Source: Burkholderiaceae bacterium | Lineage (GTDB): Bacteria; Pseudomonadota; Gammaproteobacteria; Burkholderiales; Burkholderiaceae_E | DNA: 64,000 nucleotides | Assembly: GCA_023954045.1 (NCBI GenBank) | Contig: JAMLIR010000012.1 | Location: forward strand, 1-64,000 | Direction of reading: 5' to 3' | Program-made: the position numbers and the translations under genes | Notes under the pieces: generated by a model | What the model was told of the DNA's origin: nothing | The model's database searches: none | What the model saw: the letters and a program-made list of their open reading frames with translations, nothing else | In this document: piece by piece, positions 9,471 through 18,700 of the stretch | Position numbering within the stretch: the stretch's first letter is position 1 | Layout of the letters: the number at the start of each line of letters is the position of its first letter

Positions 9471-10658
9471 TCAGCGGTGGTGCCGCTCCCGAGCCGGCAG
9501 GTAGTGCCCGAGCCGCGCGATCGCCTCCCGAAGCCGCTCCATCGAGTTCGCGTACGACAGCCTGAGGTAGCGCGAGGGCTCGTGGCGGCCGAAGTCCTTC
9601 CCCGGCACGACCGACACGTGGATGCGCTCGAGCAGCTCGAGCGCGAACGCCGAACTGTCGTCGCTGTGCGCGCTGCAATCGGCGTAGGCGTAGAACGCGC
9701 CGTCGGGCGTGACCGGCACGGGCAGGCCTGCGGCTCGCAGGGCCGGCACGATGTAGTCGCGACGCCGCTCGAACTCGCGGCGGCGCGCCTCGTACTCGGC
9801 GAGCGACTCCTGGTCGAAGCAGGCGATCGCCGCGTGCTGCGCGAGCGTCGACGCGCAGATGTACAGGTTCTGCGCGAGCTTCTCGAACGTCGGCGCGAGC
9901 GCTTCGGGCACGACCAGCCACCCGAGGCGCCAGCCGGTCATGTGGAAGTACTTCGAGAAGCTGTTGGTGACCACGAGGTCGTCGCCCAATGCCAGCGCCG
10001 AGCGCGGCGCGCGGTCGTACGACAGGCCCAGGTAGATCTCGTCGACGATCGTGAAGCCGCCGCGCGCGCGCGCCGCCTCGACGATGCCGCCGAGCTCGTC
10101 GTAAGGGATCGAGGTGCCGGTGGGATTGGCAGGCGATGCGACGAGCACGCCGCGCGTGCGCGCGTGCCAGTGCGACTCGAGCAGTGCGCGCGTGAGCTGG
10201 AAGCGGGTCTGCGGCCCGACCGCGACCATCTGCGGCACGCCGTCGAAAGCGGTGACGAAGTGGCGGTTGCACGGATAGCCCGGGTCGGTCATCAGCACCG
10301 ACGCGCCCGGGTCGACCAGCGCGCAGCAGGCGAGCGACAGCGCGGCCGACGCGCCGGCAGTCACGACGATCCGCGACGGCGCGATGTCCAGTCCGTATCG
10401 CTCGCCGTAGTCGCGCGCAATCGCCTCGCGCAGCGGCGCCAGGCCGGTCGCGGCGGTGTACTGGGTGTGGCCGGCGCGCGCGGCGCGCCCGAGCGCCGCG
10501 ACCACCGGCGCAGGCGCGGTGAAGTCGGGCTCGCCGATGTTCAGGTGGATGACCGGATGGCCGGCCGCCTCGAGGGCGGCCGCCCGCTTGGTCAGCTCCA
10601 TCACGTGGAACGGATCGATCAGCGCGGTGCGCCGCGCGAGCGGATAGCGGATGTCCAT
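9471..10658 (-). CDS. PLP-dependent aminotransferase, class I/II
   Basis: A 395-residue fold-type I aminotransferase of the aspartate/alanine aminotransferase-like group. The PLP lysine is K236 in TNSFSKYFHMTGWRLGW, with VDEIY at 205-209 and NPTG at 178-181; GWRLG binds the phosphate region. It is the last gene of a leftward set that begins with another aminotransferase and a TRAP transporter, 52 bp after dctM. It therefore probably works on the amino or keto product of the imported compound. The substrate is not deducible. Confidence 0.88.
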   Translation of the reverse strand: MDIRYPLARRTALIDPFHVMELTKRAAALEAAGHPVIHLNIGEPDFTAPAPVVAALGRAARAGHTQYTAATGLAPLREAIARDYGERYGLDIAPSRIVVTAGASAALSLACCALVDPGASVLMTDPGYPCNRHFVTAFDGVPQMVAVGPQTRFQLTRALLESHWHARTRGVLVASPANPTGTSIPYDELGGIVEAARARGGFTIVDEIYLGLSYDRAPRSALALGDDLVVTNSFSKYFHMTGWRLGWLVVPEALAPTFEKLAQNLYICASTLAQHAAIACFDQESLAEYEARRREFERRRDYIVPALRAAGLPVPVTPDGAFYAYADCSAHSDDSSAFALELLERIHVSVVPGKDFGRHEPSRYLRLSYANSMERLREAIARLGHYLPARERHHR

Positions 10659-10710
10659 CGGGCCGACATTCTAGCCGGCCGCCCGCGGGGCGGCCGCGGC
10701 GCGTGCGGGC

Positions 10711-11994
10711 CTACCGGTAGAACAGCTCGACCAGACCCATGCCGCTGACCGGCACGTAGGTCACCATCAGCAGCACGGCGAGCAGGACGGCGACGAACCA
10801 GACGTTGGTCTTCGTGACGGCCCAGACGCTCTCCTTCGCGATCGAGCAGGCCACCATCAGCACGCTGGCCACCGGCGGCGTCTGCTGGCCGATGCCGAGG
10901 TTGATCGTGACGATCAGGCCGAAGTGCACCGGGTCGATCCCGGCCGCCTTGACCAGCGGCATCACGACCGGCACGACCAGGATGATCGCGGCCGCCGAAT
11001 GCAGGAACATGCCCAGCAGCAGGAACAGCAGGTTCAGCAGGGCGAGGATCGCCCACTTGCTGGCGGTCAGGGCCGTCACCGCCTGCGCCAGCTTCTGCGG
11101 GGCCTGGACTTCGGTCAGGTAGACGCCGAGCAGCGCCGACGTGGCGACCAGCAGCATCACGACGGCGGTCTGTGCGCCGCCCTCGATCACCGCCGCGCGC
11201 AGGTGGGCAAGGTCGAGTTCCCGGTAGACGACCAGGCCGATGAACAGCGCCGCGACGACCGCGAGCGCGGCGCCCTCGGTCGCGGTGACGATGCCGCCGA
11301 AGATCCCGCCGAGGATGATCATCGGCAGCGTGAACGCCCACAGCGCCTCGCGCGCGGTGCGCCGCACCTCGCTCCACTGGAATCTCTGCTCGATCGGCAG
11401 GTCGTAGCGGCGCGCGAACCAGTAGGCCACCGCCATCAGCCCGATGCCGCCGACGATTCCGGGCACGATGCCGGCGACGAACAGCTGCACGACCGAGGTC
11501 TCGGCCATCACGGCGTACAGGATCATCGGGATCGACGGCGGGATGATCACCGCCAGCGTCGCCGCCGACGACATCACCGCGGCGGCAAGTGCGGGTGGGT
11601 AGCCCTTCTTCTTCATCGCCGGAATCGTGATCGAGCCGAGCGCCGCGACGTCGGCGACCGCCGAGCCGGAGATCTCGGCGAAGAACAGCGACGCGCCGAT
11701 CGAGACCATCGCCAGCCCGCCGCGAATGAAGCCGAGCAGCGCGGTCGCGAACGCGATCAGGCGCGACGAGATGCCCGACGCGTTCATGATCGCGCCGGCC
11801 AGGATGAACAGCGGAATCGCCAGCAGCGGGAAGTTGGTCGCCGCGTTGTAGACCACGATCGGCAGGTTGGGCAGCGCGCCGGTGCCCTGGACCAGCCAGA
11901 TCGCGGCGATCGCTACCACGCCGAGCGCGACCGCGATCGGCACGTTCAGCAGGACCAGCCCCAGCACGCAGGCGAACAGCAGCAGCATCTCCAC
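10711..11994 (-). CDS. dctM: TRAP transporter large permease (DctM family)
   Basis: A 427-residue inner-membrane protein with about 12 hydrophobic segments, the sodium-driven channel subunit of a tripartite ATP-independent periplasmic transporter. Family blocks are visible: EISGSAVADVAALGSITIPAMKKKGY around residues 90-115, IIPPSIPMILYAV, and NLGIGQQTPPVASVLMVAC near the C-terminus. It follows dctQ with a 66-bp gap and goes with the dctP binding protein upstream. The transported substrate is probably a small carboxylate or amino acid. Confidence 0.95.
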   Translation of the reverse strand: MEMLLLFACVLGLVLLNVPIAVALGVVAIAAIWLVQGTGALPNLPIVVYNAATNFPLLAIPLFILAGAIMNASGISSRLIAFATALLGFIRGGLAMVSIGASLFFAEISGSAVADVAALGSITIPAMKKKGYPPALAAAVMSSAATLAVIIPPSIPMILYAVMAETSVVQLFVAGIVPGIVGGIGLMAVAYWFARRYDLPIEQRFQWSEVRRTAREALWAFTLPMIILGGIFGGIVTATEGAALAVVAALFIGLVVYRELDLAHLRAAVIEGGAQTAVVMLLVATSALLGVYLTEVQAPQKLAQAVTALTASKWAILALLNLLFLLLGMFLHSAAAIILVVPVVMPLVKAAGIDPVHFGLIVTINLGIGQQTPPVASVLMVACSIAKESVWAVTKTNVWFVAVLLAVLLMVTYVPVSGMGLVELFYR

Positions 11995-12060
11995 GCTCGG
12001 GACTCCTCGCGATCTCGTCGTGTCGGTTCTTCGGGGGGCGCCGCGGCGCTCAGTGCGAGC

Positions 12061-12582
12061 TCAGTGCGAGGCTTCCCGCGCTGCGCCCTCGGCGGTGGCG
12101 CCGTGCGCGCGCTCGGCGCGCGCCCAGGCCAGCGCCTCGGGCAGCGTCAGCAGCTCGGCGACGATGACCAGCACCGAGGAGATCGGGATCACCGACTGCA
12201 CCACCGACACCGGCACCGTCGGCAGGCTCACCAGCGTGTCGGTCGCGAGCACGTCGAGCACCTGCCAGCCGATCACGCCGAGCAATGCGAAGAAGCCGAT
12301 CACGACCGCCTCGACCGCGATCGTGACCGCGAGCCGCGGCCGCGGCGGCATCATCGCGACCAGCTCGGGGCAGCTGATGTGCCCGCGCCTGGCCGCCGCG
12401 TAGGCCGAGCCGTAGAAGGTCAGCCAGGCGAGCAGGATCGACGCGACCTCGTCGTACCAGACCAGCGAGTGGCCGATCGTGCGGAAGACGACGCCGACCG
12501 TCACCTCGATCGCCAGGACCGTCATCAGCGCGATGACGATCCACTCGAGCGCGCCCTCGTAGAGCTTGCGCAACTTCAGCAT
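12061..12582 (-). CDS. dctQ: TRAP transporter small permease (DctQ family)
   Basis: A 173-residue four-helix membrane protein. The family signature appears as VVFRTIGHSLVWYDEVASILLAWLTFYGSAYAA, with the conserved W and E before the second helix pair. It bridges the binding protein and DctM. It sits 28 bp after dctP. The last bases including the stop are repeated in tandem (two TCAGTGCGAG units at 12050-12070), so a second stop follows the first by about 11 bases. Confidence 0.92.
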   Translation of the reverse strand: MLKLRKLYEGALEWIVIALMTVLAIEVTVGVVFRTIGHSLVWYDEVASILLAWLTFYGSAYAAARRGHISCPELVAMMPPRPRLAVTIAVEAVVIGFFALLGVIGWQVLDVLATDTLVSLPTVPVSVVQSVIPISSVLVIVAELLTLPEALAWARAERAHGATAEGAAREASH

Positions 12583-12610
12583 CGCCCGGTCTCCCGCCTG
12601 GCCGCCCGGC

Positions 12611-13669
12611 TCACTTGCCGAGCTCGATCGCGCGCTCGATCAGCTCCTTCGCGCCCGGAACCGCCTTGCCGAACTCGTCGTAGGTCGGCTTGCTGGCCGC
12701 GATGAACGCGTTCTTGTCGACCTCGTTGACCTGGATGCCGCTCGCCTTGATCTTCTCGAGCAGCTCGGTCTCCTGCCTCTGCGCGGTCTCGTAGACGTAG
12801 GCCTGCGTCTCCTTCGCGGTCTGCTCGAGGACGCTGCGCACGTCGGCCGGCAGCGTCGCCCACTTGCGCGCGCCCACCGTCAGGTAGGCCGGCGTGTAGA
12901 CGTGGCCCGACAGCGACAGGTACTTCTGCACCTCGTGCAGTTTCGCGCTGTAGATCTGCGTGAACGGGTTCTCCTGTCCGTCCATCACGCCGGTCTGCAG
13001 CGCGGTGAACAGCTCCGAGAACTTCATCGGGCTCGGGTTGGCGCCGTAGGCCTTGAACATCGCGACGCGCCACTTGCCCTCGGGCACGCGCAGCTTGATG
13101 CCGGCGAGGTCCTCGGGCTTGCGGATCGGCCTGCGATTGTTCGTGATGTGCCGGTAGCCGTTCTCCCAGACGCCGATGATCTTCAGGCCCTTGGCCTCGG
13201 CGGCCGGCGCGAGCTTCGGCCACACGATCTCCTTCTCGATCAGGGCCATGTGCTTGCGGTCCTTCACGAGGTAGGGCATCTCGAAGACGCCGAAGGTGTC
13301 GACCTCGCTGCTCATCACCGTCGAAGGCACCGCCATGTCGATCGTGCCGAGCTTGAGCTTCTGCAGCATCTCCTTGTCGCCGCCCAGCTGGCTCGAGCCG
13401 AACACGACGACCTTCGCCTTGCCCGCGAGCTTCGCGTTGGCGCGGCGCGCGAACTCGTCGGCGCTCATCTGGAACAGCGAGCCGGGCTCTCCGACGTGGC
13501 CGAGCTTGAGCTCGATCTCCTGCGCGCTGGCGGCCGGCGCGAAGGCGCCGAGGGCCACGCCCATGCCGAGCGCGGCGCCGAGGGCGCCGCCGATCACGAG
13601 GCGGCGCGCGCGCCGCGCCATCGCCGGATTGCCGCCGGTCGCGGCACGCGTCTTCGCTGGGTGCTTCAT
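12611..13669 (-). CDS. dctP: TRAP transporter substrate-binding protein (DctP family)
   Basis: A 352-residue periplasmic binding protein. The start at 13669 (MKHPAKTRA) has AAGGAGGAGACC before it; an upstream in-frame ATG would overlap the preceding gene. The long leader has RRARRLVIGGALGAALG and ends ASAQE, resembling a Tat-type signal. The mature part begins IELKLGHVGEPGSLFQM, and the family block (NPSPMKFSELFTALQTGVMDGQENPF) contains the arginine-to-carboxylate binding region. Its gene is second in the operon, 28 bp after the aminotransferase. The ligand is unknown. Confidence 0.93.
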   Translation of the reverse strand: MKHPAKTRAATGGNPAMARRARRLVIGGALGAALGMGVALGAFAPAASAQEIELKLGHVGEPGSLFQMSADEFARRANAKLAGKAKVVVFGSSQLGGDKEMLQKLKLGTIDMAVPSTVMSSEVDTFGVFEMPYLVKDRKHMALIEKEIVWPKLAPAAEAKGLKIIGVWENGYRHITNNRRPIRKPEDLAGIKLRVPEGKWRVAMFKAYGANPSPMKFSELFTALQTGVMDGQENPFTQIYSAKLHEVQKYLSLSGHVYTPAYLTVGARKWATLPADVRSVLEQTAKETQAYVYETAQRQETELLEKIKASGIQVNEVDKNAFIAASKPTYDEFGKAVPGAKELIERAIELGK

Positions 13670-13697
13670 GGTCTCCTCCTTCTGTCGGGGTCGTTCT

Positions 13698-14927
13698 TCA
13701 GGCGGCCTGGCGCTCGGGGCGCGCGGCCTTCGGGGCCGAGGCTGCAAGGCTGTCCATGGCGGCCTGCACGCCGCCCTTGCGGTGCGGCGCGCCGGCCAGG
13801 CCGAGTGCCATCTCGACGCCGCCCAGCGTGCCGAGCAGCGTGAGGTCGTTGAAGTCGCCGAGGTGCCCGATGCGGAACACGCGGCCGGCCAGCTTGCCCA
13901 GCCCCTGGCCCAGCGACAGGTTGAAGTTCTCCAGCGCCGCCTTGCGCAGCGCGTCGGCGCTGTGGCCGTCGGGCATCACGACCGCGGTCAACGCGGGGCT
14001 GTGGCCGTCGGGATCCTGGCACAGGACGTCGAGGTCCCAGCCGCGCACCGCGGCGCGGGTCGCCTCGGCGTGGCGACGGTGGCGCGCGAAGACGTTGGGC
14101 AATCCCTCTTCGAGCAGCATCGAGATCGCCTCGTGCAGCCCGTAGAGCAGGTTGGTCGCGGGCGTGTACGGGAAGAAGCCGCTCGCGTTCGGGCCGAGCA
14201 TCTCCGCCCAGTCCCAGTACGAGCGCGCGAGCCGGGCCTGCTTCGACGCCTCGAGCGCCTTCGCGCTGATCGCGTTGAACGAAAGGCCGGGCGGCAGCAT
14301 CAACCCCTTCTGCGAGCCGGCGACGCTGACGTCGACGCCCCACTCGTCGTGGCGGTAGTCGATCGAGCCTAGCGACGAGATCGTGTCGACCATCAGCAGC
14401 GCCGGGTGCCCGGCGCGGTCGATCGCGCGACGCACTTCGTCGATCCGGCTGGTCACGCCGGTCGAGGTCTCGTTGTGGACGACGCACACGGCGCGGTAGC
14501 GGTGGCCCGCGTCGGCCGCCAGGCGCGCCTCGATCGCGGCCGGGTCGGCACCGTGGCGCCAGTCGCCGGGAACGAACTCGACCGCGAGGCCGAGCCGCTC
14601 GGCCATCCGCTTCCACAGCGATGCGAAGTGCCCGGTCTCGTACATCAGCACCGCATCGCCCGGCGACAGCGTGTTCACCAGCGCGGCCTCCCAGGCGCCG
14701 GTGCCCGAGGCCGGGAAGATGACCACCGGTCCTTCGGTCTGGAAGATCCTGCGGATGCCGCCGAGGACCGACTTGCCCAGTTGCTGGAATTCGGGACCGC
14801 GGTGGTCGATCGTGGGATAGTCCATCGCGCGCAGGATCCGGTCGGGCACGTTGGTCGGGCCGGGGATCTGCAGGAAGTGCCGGCCGGAAGGGTGGCCGTT
14901 GAGCGAAAGACCGTGGGAGAGTCTCAT
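13698..14927 (-). CDS. Alanine/serine-glyoxylate type aminotransferase
   Basis: A 409-residue class V aminotransferase. The opening HFLQIPGPTNVP, the block FPASGTGAWEAALVN and the PLP lysine K207 in VAGSQKGLMLPPGL match alanine-glyoxylate/serine-glyoxylate aminotransferases. These pass an amino group to glyoxylate; related enzymes act on 2-aminoethylphosphonate, so the exact donor is open. The start at 14927 is chosen from homology. It is the first gene of the leftward TRAP operon, and its promoter region carries a GntR-type palindrome at 14979-14994. Confidence 0.87.
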   Translation of the reverse strand: MRLSHGLSLNGHPSGRHFLQIPGPTNVPDRILRAMDYPTIDHRGPEFQQLGKSVLGGIRRIFQTEGPVVIFPASGTGAWEAALVNTLSPGDAVLMYETGHFASLWKRMAERLGLAVEFVPGDWRHGADPAAIEARLAADAGHRYRAVCVVHNETSTGVTSRIDEVRRAIDRAGHPALLMVDTISSLGSIDYRHDEWGVDVSVAGSQKGLMLPPGLSFNAISAKALEASKQARLARSYWDWAEMLGPNASGFFPYTPATNLLYGLHEAISMLLEEGLPNVFARHRRHAEATRAAVRGWDLDVLCQDPDGHSPALTAVVMPDGHSADALRKAALENFNLSLGQGLGKLAGRVFRIGHLGDFNDLTLLGTLGGVEMALGLAGAPHRKGGVQAAMDSLAASAPKAARPERQAA

Positions 14928-14978
14928 CGGATGCCTCGGATCGAGCCCGGCGGGGCCCTCGGAAACTTGCTTCGCGGC

Positions 14979-14994
14979 ATTTTGTATGCAAAAT
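14979..14994. promoter_or_regulatory. Putative GntR operator, copy 1
   Basis: ATTTTGTATGCAAAAT is a near-perfect palindrome sharing the 13-mer TTTGTATGCAAAA with the copy at 15046-15058. Its core TTGTATGCAA resembles the VanR/FCD-type GntR consensus TTGTATACAA. It lies 52 bp from the aminotransferase start in the divergent region. Confidence 0.7.
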
Positions 14995-15044
14995 TGCAGC
15001 CCTGCAAGCCGGGGAAATACCCGTAATTTCGATCTGCCCCTGAC

Positions 15045-15059
15045 GTTTGTATGCAAAAC
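15045..15059. promoter_or_regulatory. Putative GntR operator, copy 2, over the regulator's start codon
   Basis: GTTTGTATGCAAAAC repeats the 13-mer of copy 1, centred 65 bp away (about six helical turns). The ATG of the regulator gene lies inside it, so the regulator probably represses itself. No Shine-Dalgarno is visible, so translation may be leaderless. Confidence 0.7.
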
Positions 15060-15743
15060 TCAGTCGAACCCGGGTTCGCCGGCGACCGCCGCCCGTTGCA
15101 CGAGGAAGTGGCGGAGCGACTGCGGGAACTGATCACCGAGGGGCGGCTCGCTCCCGGGGCGCGGCTGAACGAGCGCGTTCTGTGCGAGGAGATCGGCGTC
15201 TCGCGAACGCCGCTGCGCGAGGCGTTCAAGGTGCTCGCGGCCGAGCGCCTGATCGAGCTCAGCCCGAACCGCGGGGCAAGCGTGGCCGCGCTGTCGCGCG
15301 GCGACGTCGAGCAGCTGTTCGAGCTGATGGGCGCGCTCGAGGCGCTCTCGGGCGAGCTCGCCGCCGCGCGGCGTACCGACGCCGAGCTCGACGAGATTCG
15401 CGCGCTGCACTTCGAGATGCTCGCGGCGCACGCGCGTCGCGACCTGCCGGCCTACTACGCGCTGAACCGGCAGATCCACCGGGCGATCAACCGCTGCGCG
15501 CGCAACGCCGTGCTCACCGAGACCTATGACAGCATCAACACCCGCATCCAGAACCTGCGGTTCCGCTCGAACTTCAACCGCGACAAGTGGGATGCGGCGG
15601 TGCGCGAACACCAGCGCATGCTCGAGGCGCTCGACGCCCGCGACGGCGCGGGGCTGCGCCGGCTGCTCGAGGATCATCTGCGCCACAAGCGCGACGCGGT
15701 GCTCGAGCATTGGCCCGCGCCGGACGGACGCGACGCCGGCTGA
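15051..15743 (+). CDS. GntR family regulator with FCD ligand domain
   Basis: A 230-residue regulator. The winged helix at about 15-80 shows LHEEVAERLRELITEGRLAPGARLNERVLCEEIGVSRTPLREAFKVLAAERLI, split by the usual LNER and SRTPLREA motifs. The FCD domain fills residues 90-215, with metal or ligand histidines (H135, H147-like, H190, H212 region). Such proteins respond to small organic acids. It faces the TRAP operon and precedes the dehydrogenase gene by 27 bp, so control of both is inferred, using the twin palindromes at 14979 and 15045. Confidence 0.92.
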   Translation: MQNSVEPGFAGDRRPLHEEVAERLRELITEGRLAPGARLNERVLCEEIGVSRTPLREAFKVLAAERLIELSPNRGASVAALSRGDVEQLFELMGALEALSGELAAARRTDAELDEIRALHFEMLAAHARRDLPAYYALNRQIHRAINRCARNAVLTETYDSINTRIQNLRFRSNFNRDKWDAAVREHQRMLEALDARDGAGLRRLLEDHLRHKRDAVLEHWPAPDGRDAG

Positions 15744-15770
15744 CGCCGGCGTCGCACGGCGGGCTGCAGC

Positions 15771-18700
15771 ATGAACGCCCCGGCATCGTCCCGCGCGTCG
15801 CGCGCAGCGCCGCTCGAGCGCAGCCGGCTCGCGCAACGGCTGCGCCGGGTGCTCAGGGGCGAGGTGCTGTTCGATGCGTTCTCGCGCGGGCGCTACGCGA
15901 CCGACGCATCGATCTACCAGGTCGACCCGGTGGGCGTCGTGGTGCCGGCCGACGAAGCGGACGTCGTCGCCGCGATCGAGCTGGCACGCGAGTCGCGGGT
16001 GCCGCTGCTGCCACGGGGCGGCGGCACCAGCCAGTGCGGCCAGACCGTCGGCGAGGCGCTGGTGATCGACAACAGCCGGCACCTGAACAAGGTGACCGCG
16101 TTCGACCGCGACGCGATGACCGTCGAGGTGCAGCCCGGCATCGTGCTCGACGCGCTCAACGCGTGGCTCAAGCCGCACGGACTGTGGTTCCCGGTCGACG
16201 TCTCCACTTCGGCGCAGGCCACGCTGGGCGGGATGGCGGGCAACAATTCGTGCGGATCGCGCTCGATCGCCTACGGAAACATGGTGCACAACGTGCAGGG
16301 GATCGAAGCGATCCTCTCCGATGGCACGAGCGAGTACTTCGGACCGTTCGGTGTCGACGCGAAGCGGCCGTTGGGGGCGCCGCGCAGCAGCGAGCTCGTC
16401 TCGCGGCTGTTCGCGATCGCCGCGCGCGAGCGCGACGAGATCGAGCGCCTCTGGCCCAGGGTGCTGCGGCGGGTCGGCGGCTACAACCTCGACGTGTTCC
16501 ACCCGCAGTCGGAGCGGCCGTACACCGGCGACGGCTCGGTGAACCTGTCGCACCTGCTGGTGGGCTCGGAAGGAACGCTCGCGTACTTCCGCCGCCTGGT
16601 GCTGAAGCTGTCGCGACTGCCGGCGGCGAAGGTGCTCGGGGTCGTGAACTTCCCGAGCTTCCACGCGGCGATGGACAGCGCGCAGCACATCGTGAAGCTC
16701 GGCCCGTCTGCGGTCGAACTCGTCGACCGCACGATGATCGACCTGTCGCGCGCCAACCCGGTGTTCCGCCCGACGATCGAGTCGGCGCTGATCGAGCGCG
16801 ACGGGCGCGCGCCCGAGGCGATCCTGCTGGTCGAGTTCAGCGGCGACGATCGCGCGGCACTGCTCGGGCGGCTGGCGCGGCTCGTCGAGCTGATGGGCGA
16901 CCTGGGCCTGCCCGGCTCGGTCGTCGAGATGCCCGACGAGGGCCGCCAGAAGGCGCTGTGGGAAGTGCGCAAGGCCGGCCTGAACATCATGATGTCGCTG
17001 AAGGGCGACGGCAAGCCCGTGAGCTTCATCGAGGACTGCGCGGTGCCGCTCGAGCACCTGGCCGAGTACACCGCGCGGCTCACCGAAGTGTTCACGCGTC
17101 ACGGCACGCGCGGCACCTGGTACGCCCACGCATCGGTCGGCACGTTGCACGTGCGTCCGATCCTCGACATGCGCCGACAGGGGCCCGACGGCGGCGCGGC
17201 CAGGATGCGCGCGATCGCCGAGGAGGCCTCGGCGATGGTGCGGCAGTTCAAGGGCGCGTATTCCGGCGAGCACGGCGACGGCCTGGTGCGCAGCGAGTGG
17301 GTCGCCTGGCAGTTCGGCCCGAGGCTCACGCGGGCCTTCGAGGAGGTGAAGGAACTGTTCGACCCGCTCGGGCTGATGAACCCGGGCAAGATCGTCCGGC
17401 CGCCGCGGATGGACGACGCGTCGCTGTTCCGCTTCCGGCCCGGCTACGCGCCGCGGGCGCTCGAGACCGCGCTCGACTGGTCGGCCTGGGACGTGCAGAA
17501 CGATCCGCTCACCGAGCGCACGACCGCCCCGGGCAGCGGCGGCGATCCCGCGCGCGGCTTCGCGAAGGCGGTCGAGATGTGCAACAACAACGGGCACTGC
17601 CGCAAGTTCGACGCCGGCACGATGTGCCCGAGCTACCGCGTCACGCGCGACGAGCGCGACCTGACCCGCGGGCGCGCGAACACGCTGCGGCTCGCGTTGT
17701 CGGGGCAGCTCGGCGAGGACGCGCTCGCGTCGCAGGCGATGCACGACACGATGTCGCTATGCGTGGGCTGCAAGGGCTGCAAGCGCGAATGCCCGACCGG
17801 CGTCGACATGGCGCGGATGAAGACCGAGTTCCTCTACCAGTTCCGCAAGCACCATGCGCCGCGGCTGCGCGACCGGATGGTCGCTTACCTGCCGCACTAC
17901 GCTCGCTGGATGGCATACCTGCCGTGGCTGGCGAACCTGCGCGACCTGGTGCCGGGAGCGGCCTGGCTGGGCGAGCGGCTCGTCGGCCTGTCGGCGCAGC
18001 GCAGGCTGCCCGCCTGGCGCCGCGACGTATTCACGCGTGACCCCGGGTCGCGGCCGCAACGCGCAGCGTCGGCGCCTCGCGACGACGGCCGCGACGTCGT
18101 GCTCTGGGCCGACACCTTCGACAACTATTTCGAGCCCGACAACCTGCGGGCGGCGCGCCGGGTGCTGCAGGCCGCGGGCTATCGGGTCCACGTCGCGCGC
18201 GCGTGCGAGGACGACGCGAATCCCGCCCGGCCGCTGTGCTGCGGTCGCACGTTCCTGTCGACCGGCATGGTCGACGAGGCGCGGACCGAGGCGCGACGCA
18301 CGCTCGCGGCACTGGCCCCCTGGGTCGAGCGCGGCGTGCCGGTCGTCGGCCTCGAGCCTTCCTGCCTGCTGACGATGCGCGACGAGTTCCTCGCGCTGGG
18401 GCTGGGCGAGGCGGCCGTCGCACTCGCGTCGCGCGCGATGCTGTTCGAGGAGTTCCTCGCCCGCGAGCACGAGGCGGGCCGCCTGGCGCTCGCGCTGCAG
18501 CCGTTGCCCCAGGCGCGCGCGCTGCTGCACGGCCACTGCCACCAGAAGGCCTTCGACGCCGTCGGTGCGGTGCGCACGGTGCTGGGCCTGATCCCGTCGC
18601 TGAAGGTCGAGCTGATCGAGTCGAGCTGCTGTGGAATGGCGGGTGCCTTCGGCTACGAGGCCGAACACCACGAGATCTCGATGAAGATGGGCGAGGCGGC

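Noticed and set aside
15060-17744. Long minus-strand frame opposite the GntR and dehydrogenase genes
   Set aside because: The composition is typical of an antisense GC-rich shadow, while both plus-strand genes have complete catalytic or DNA-binding motifs.
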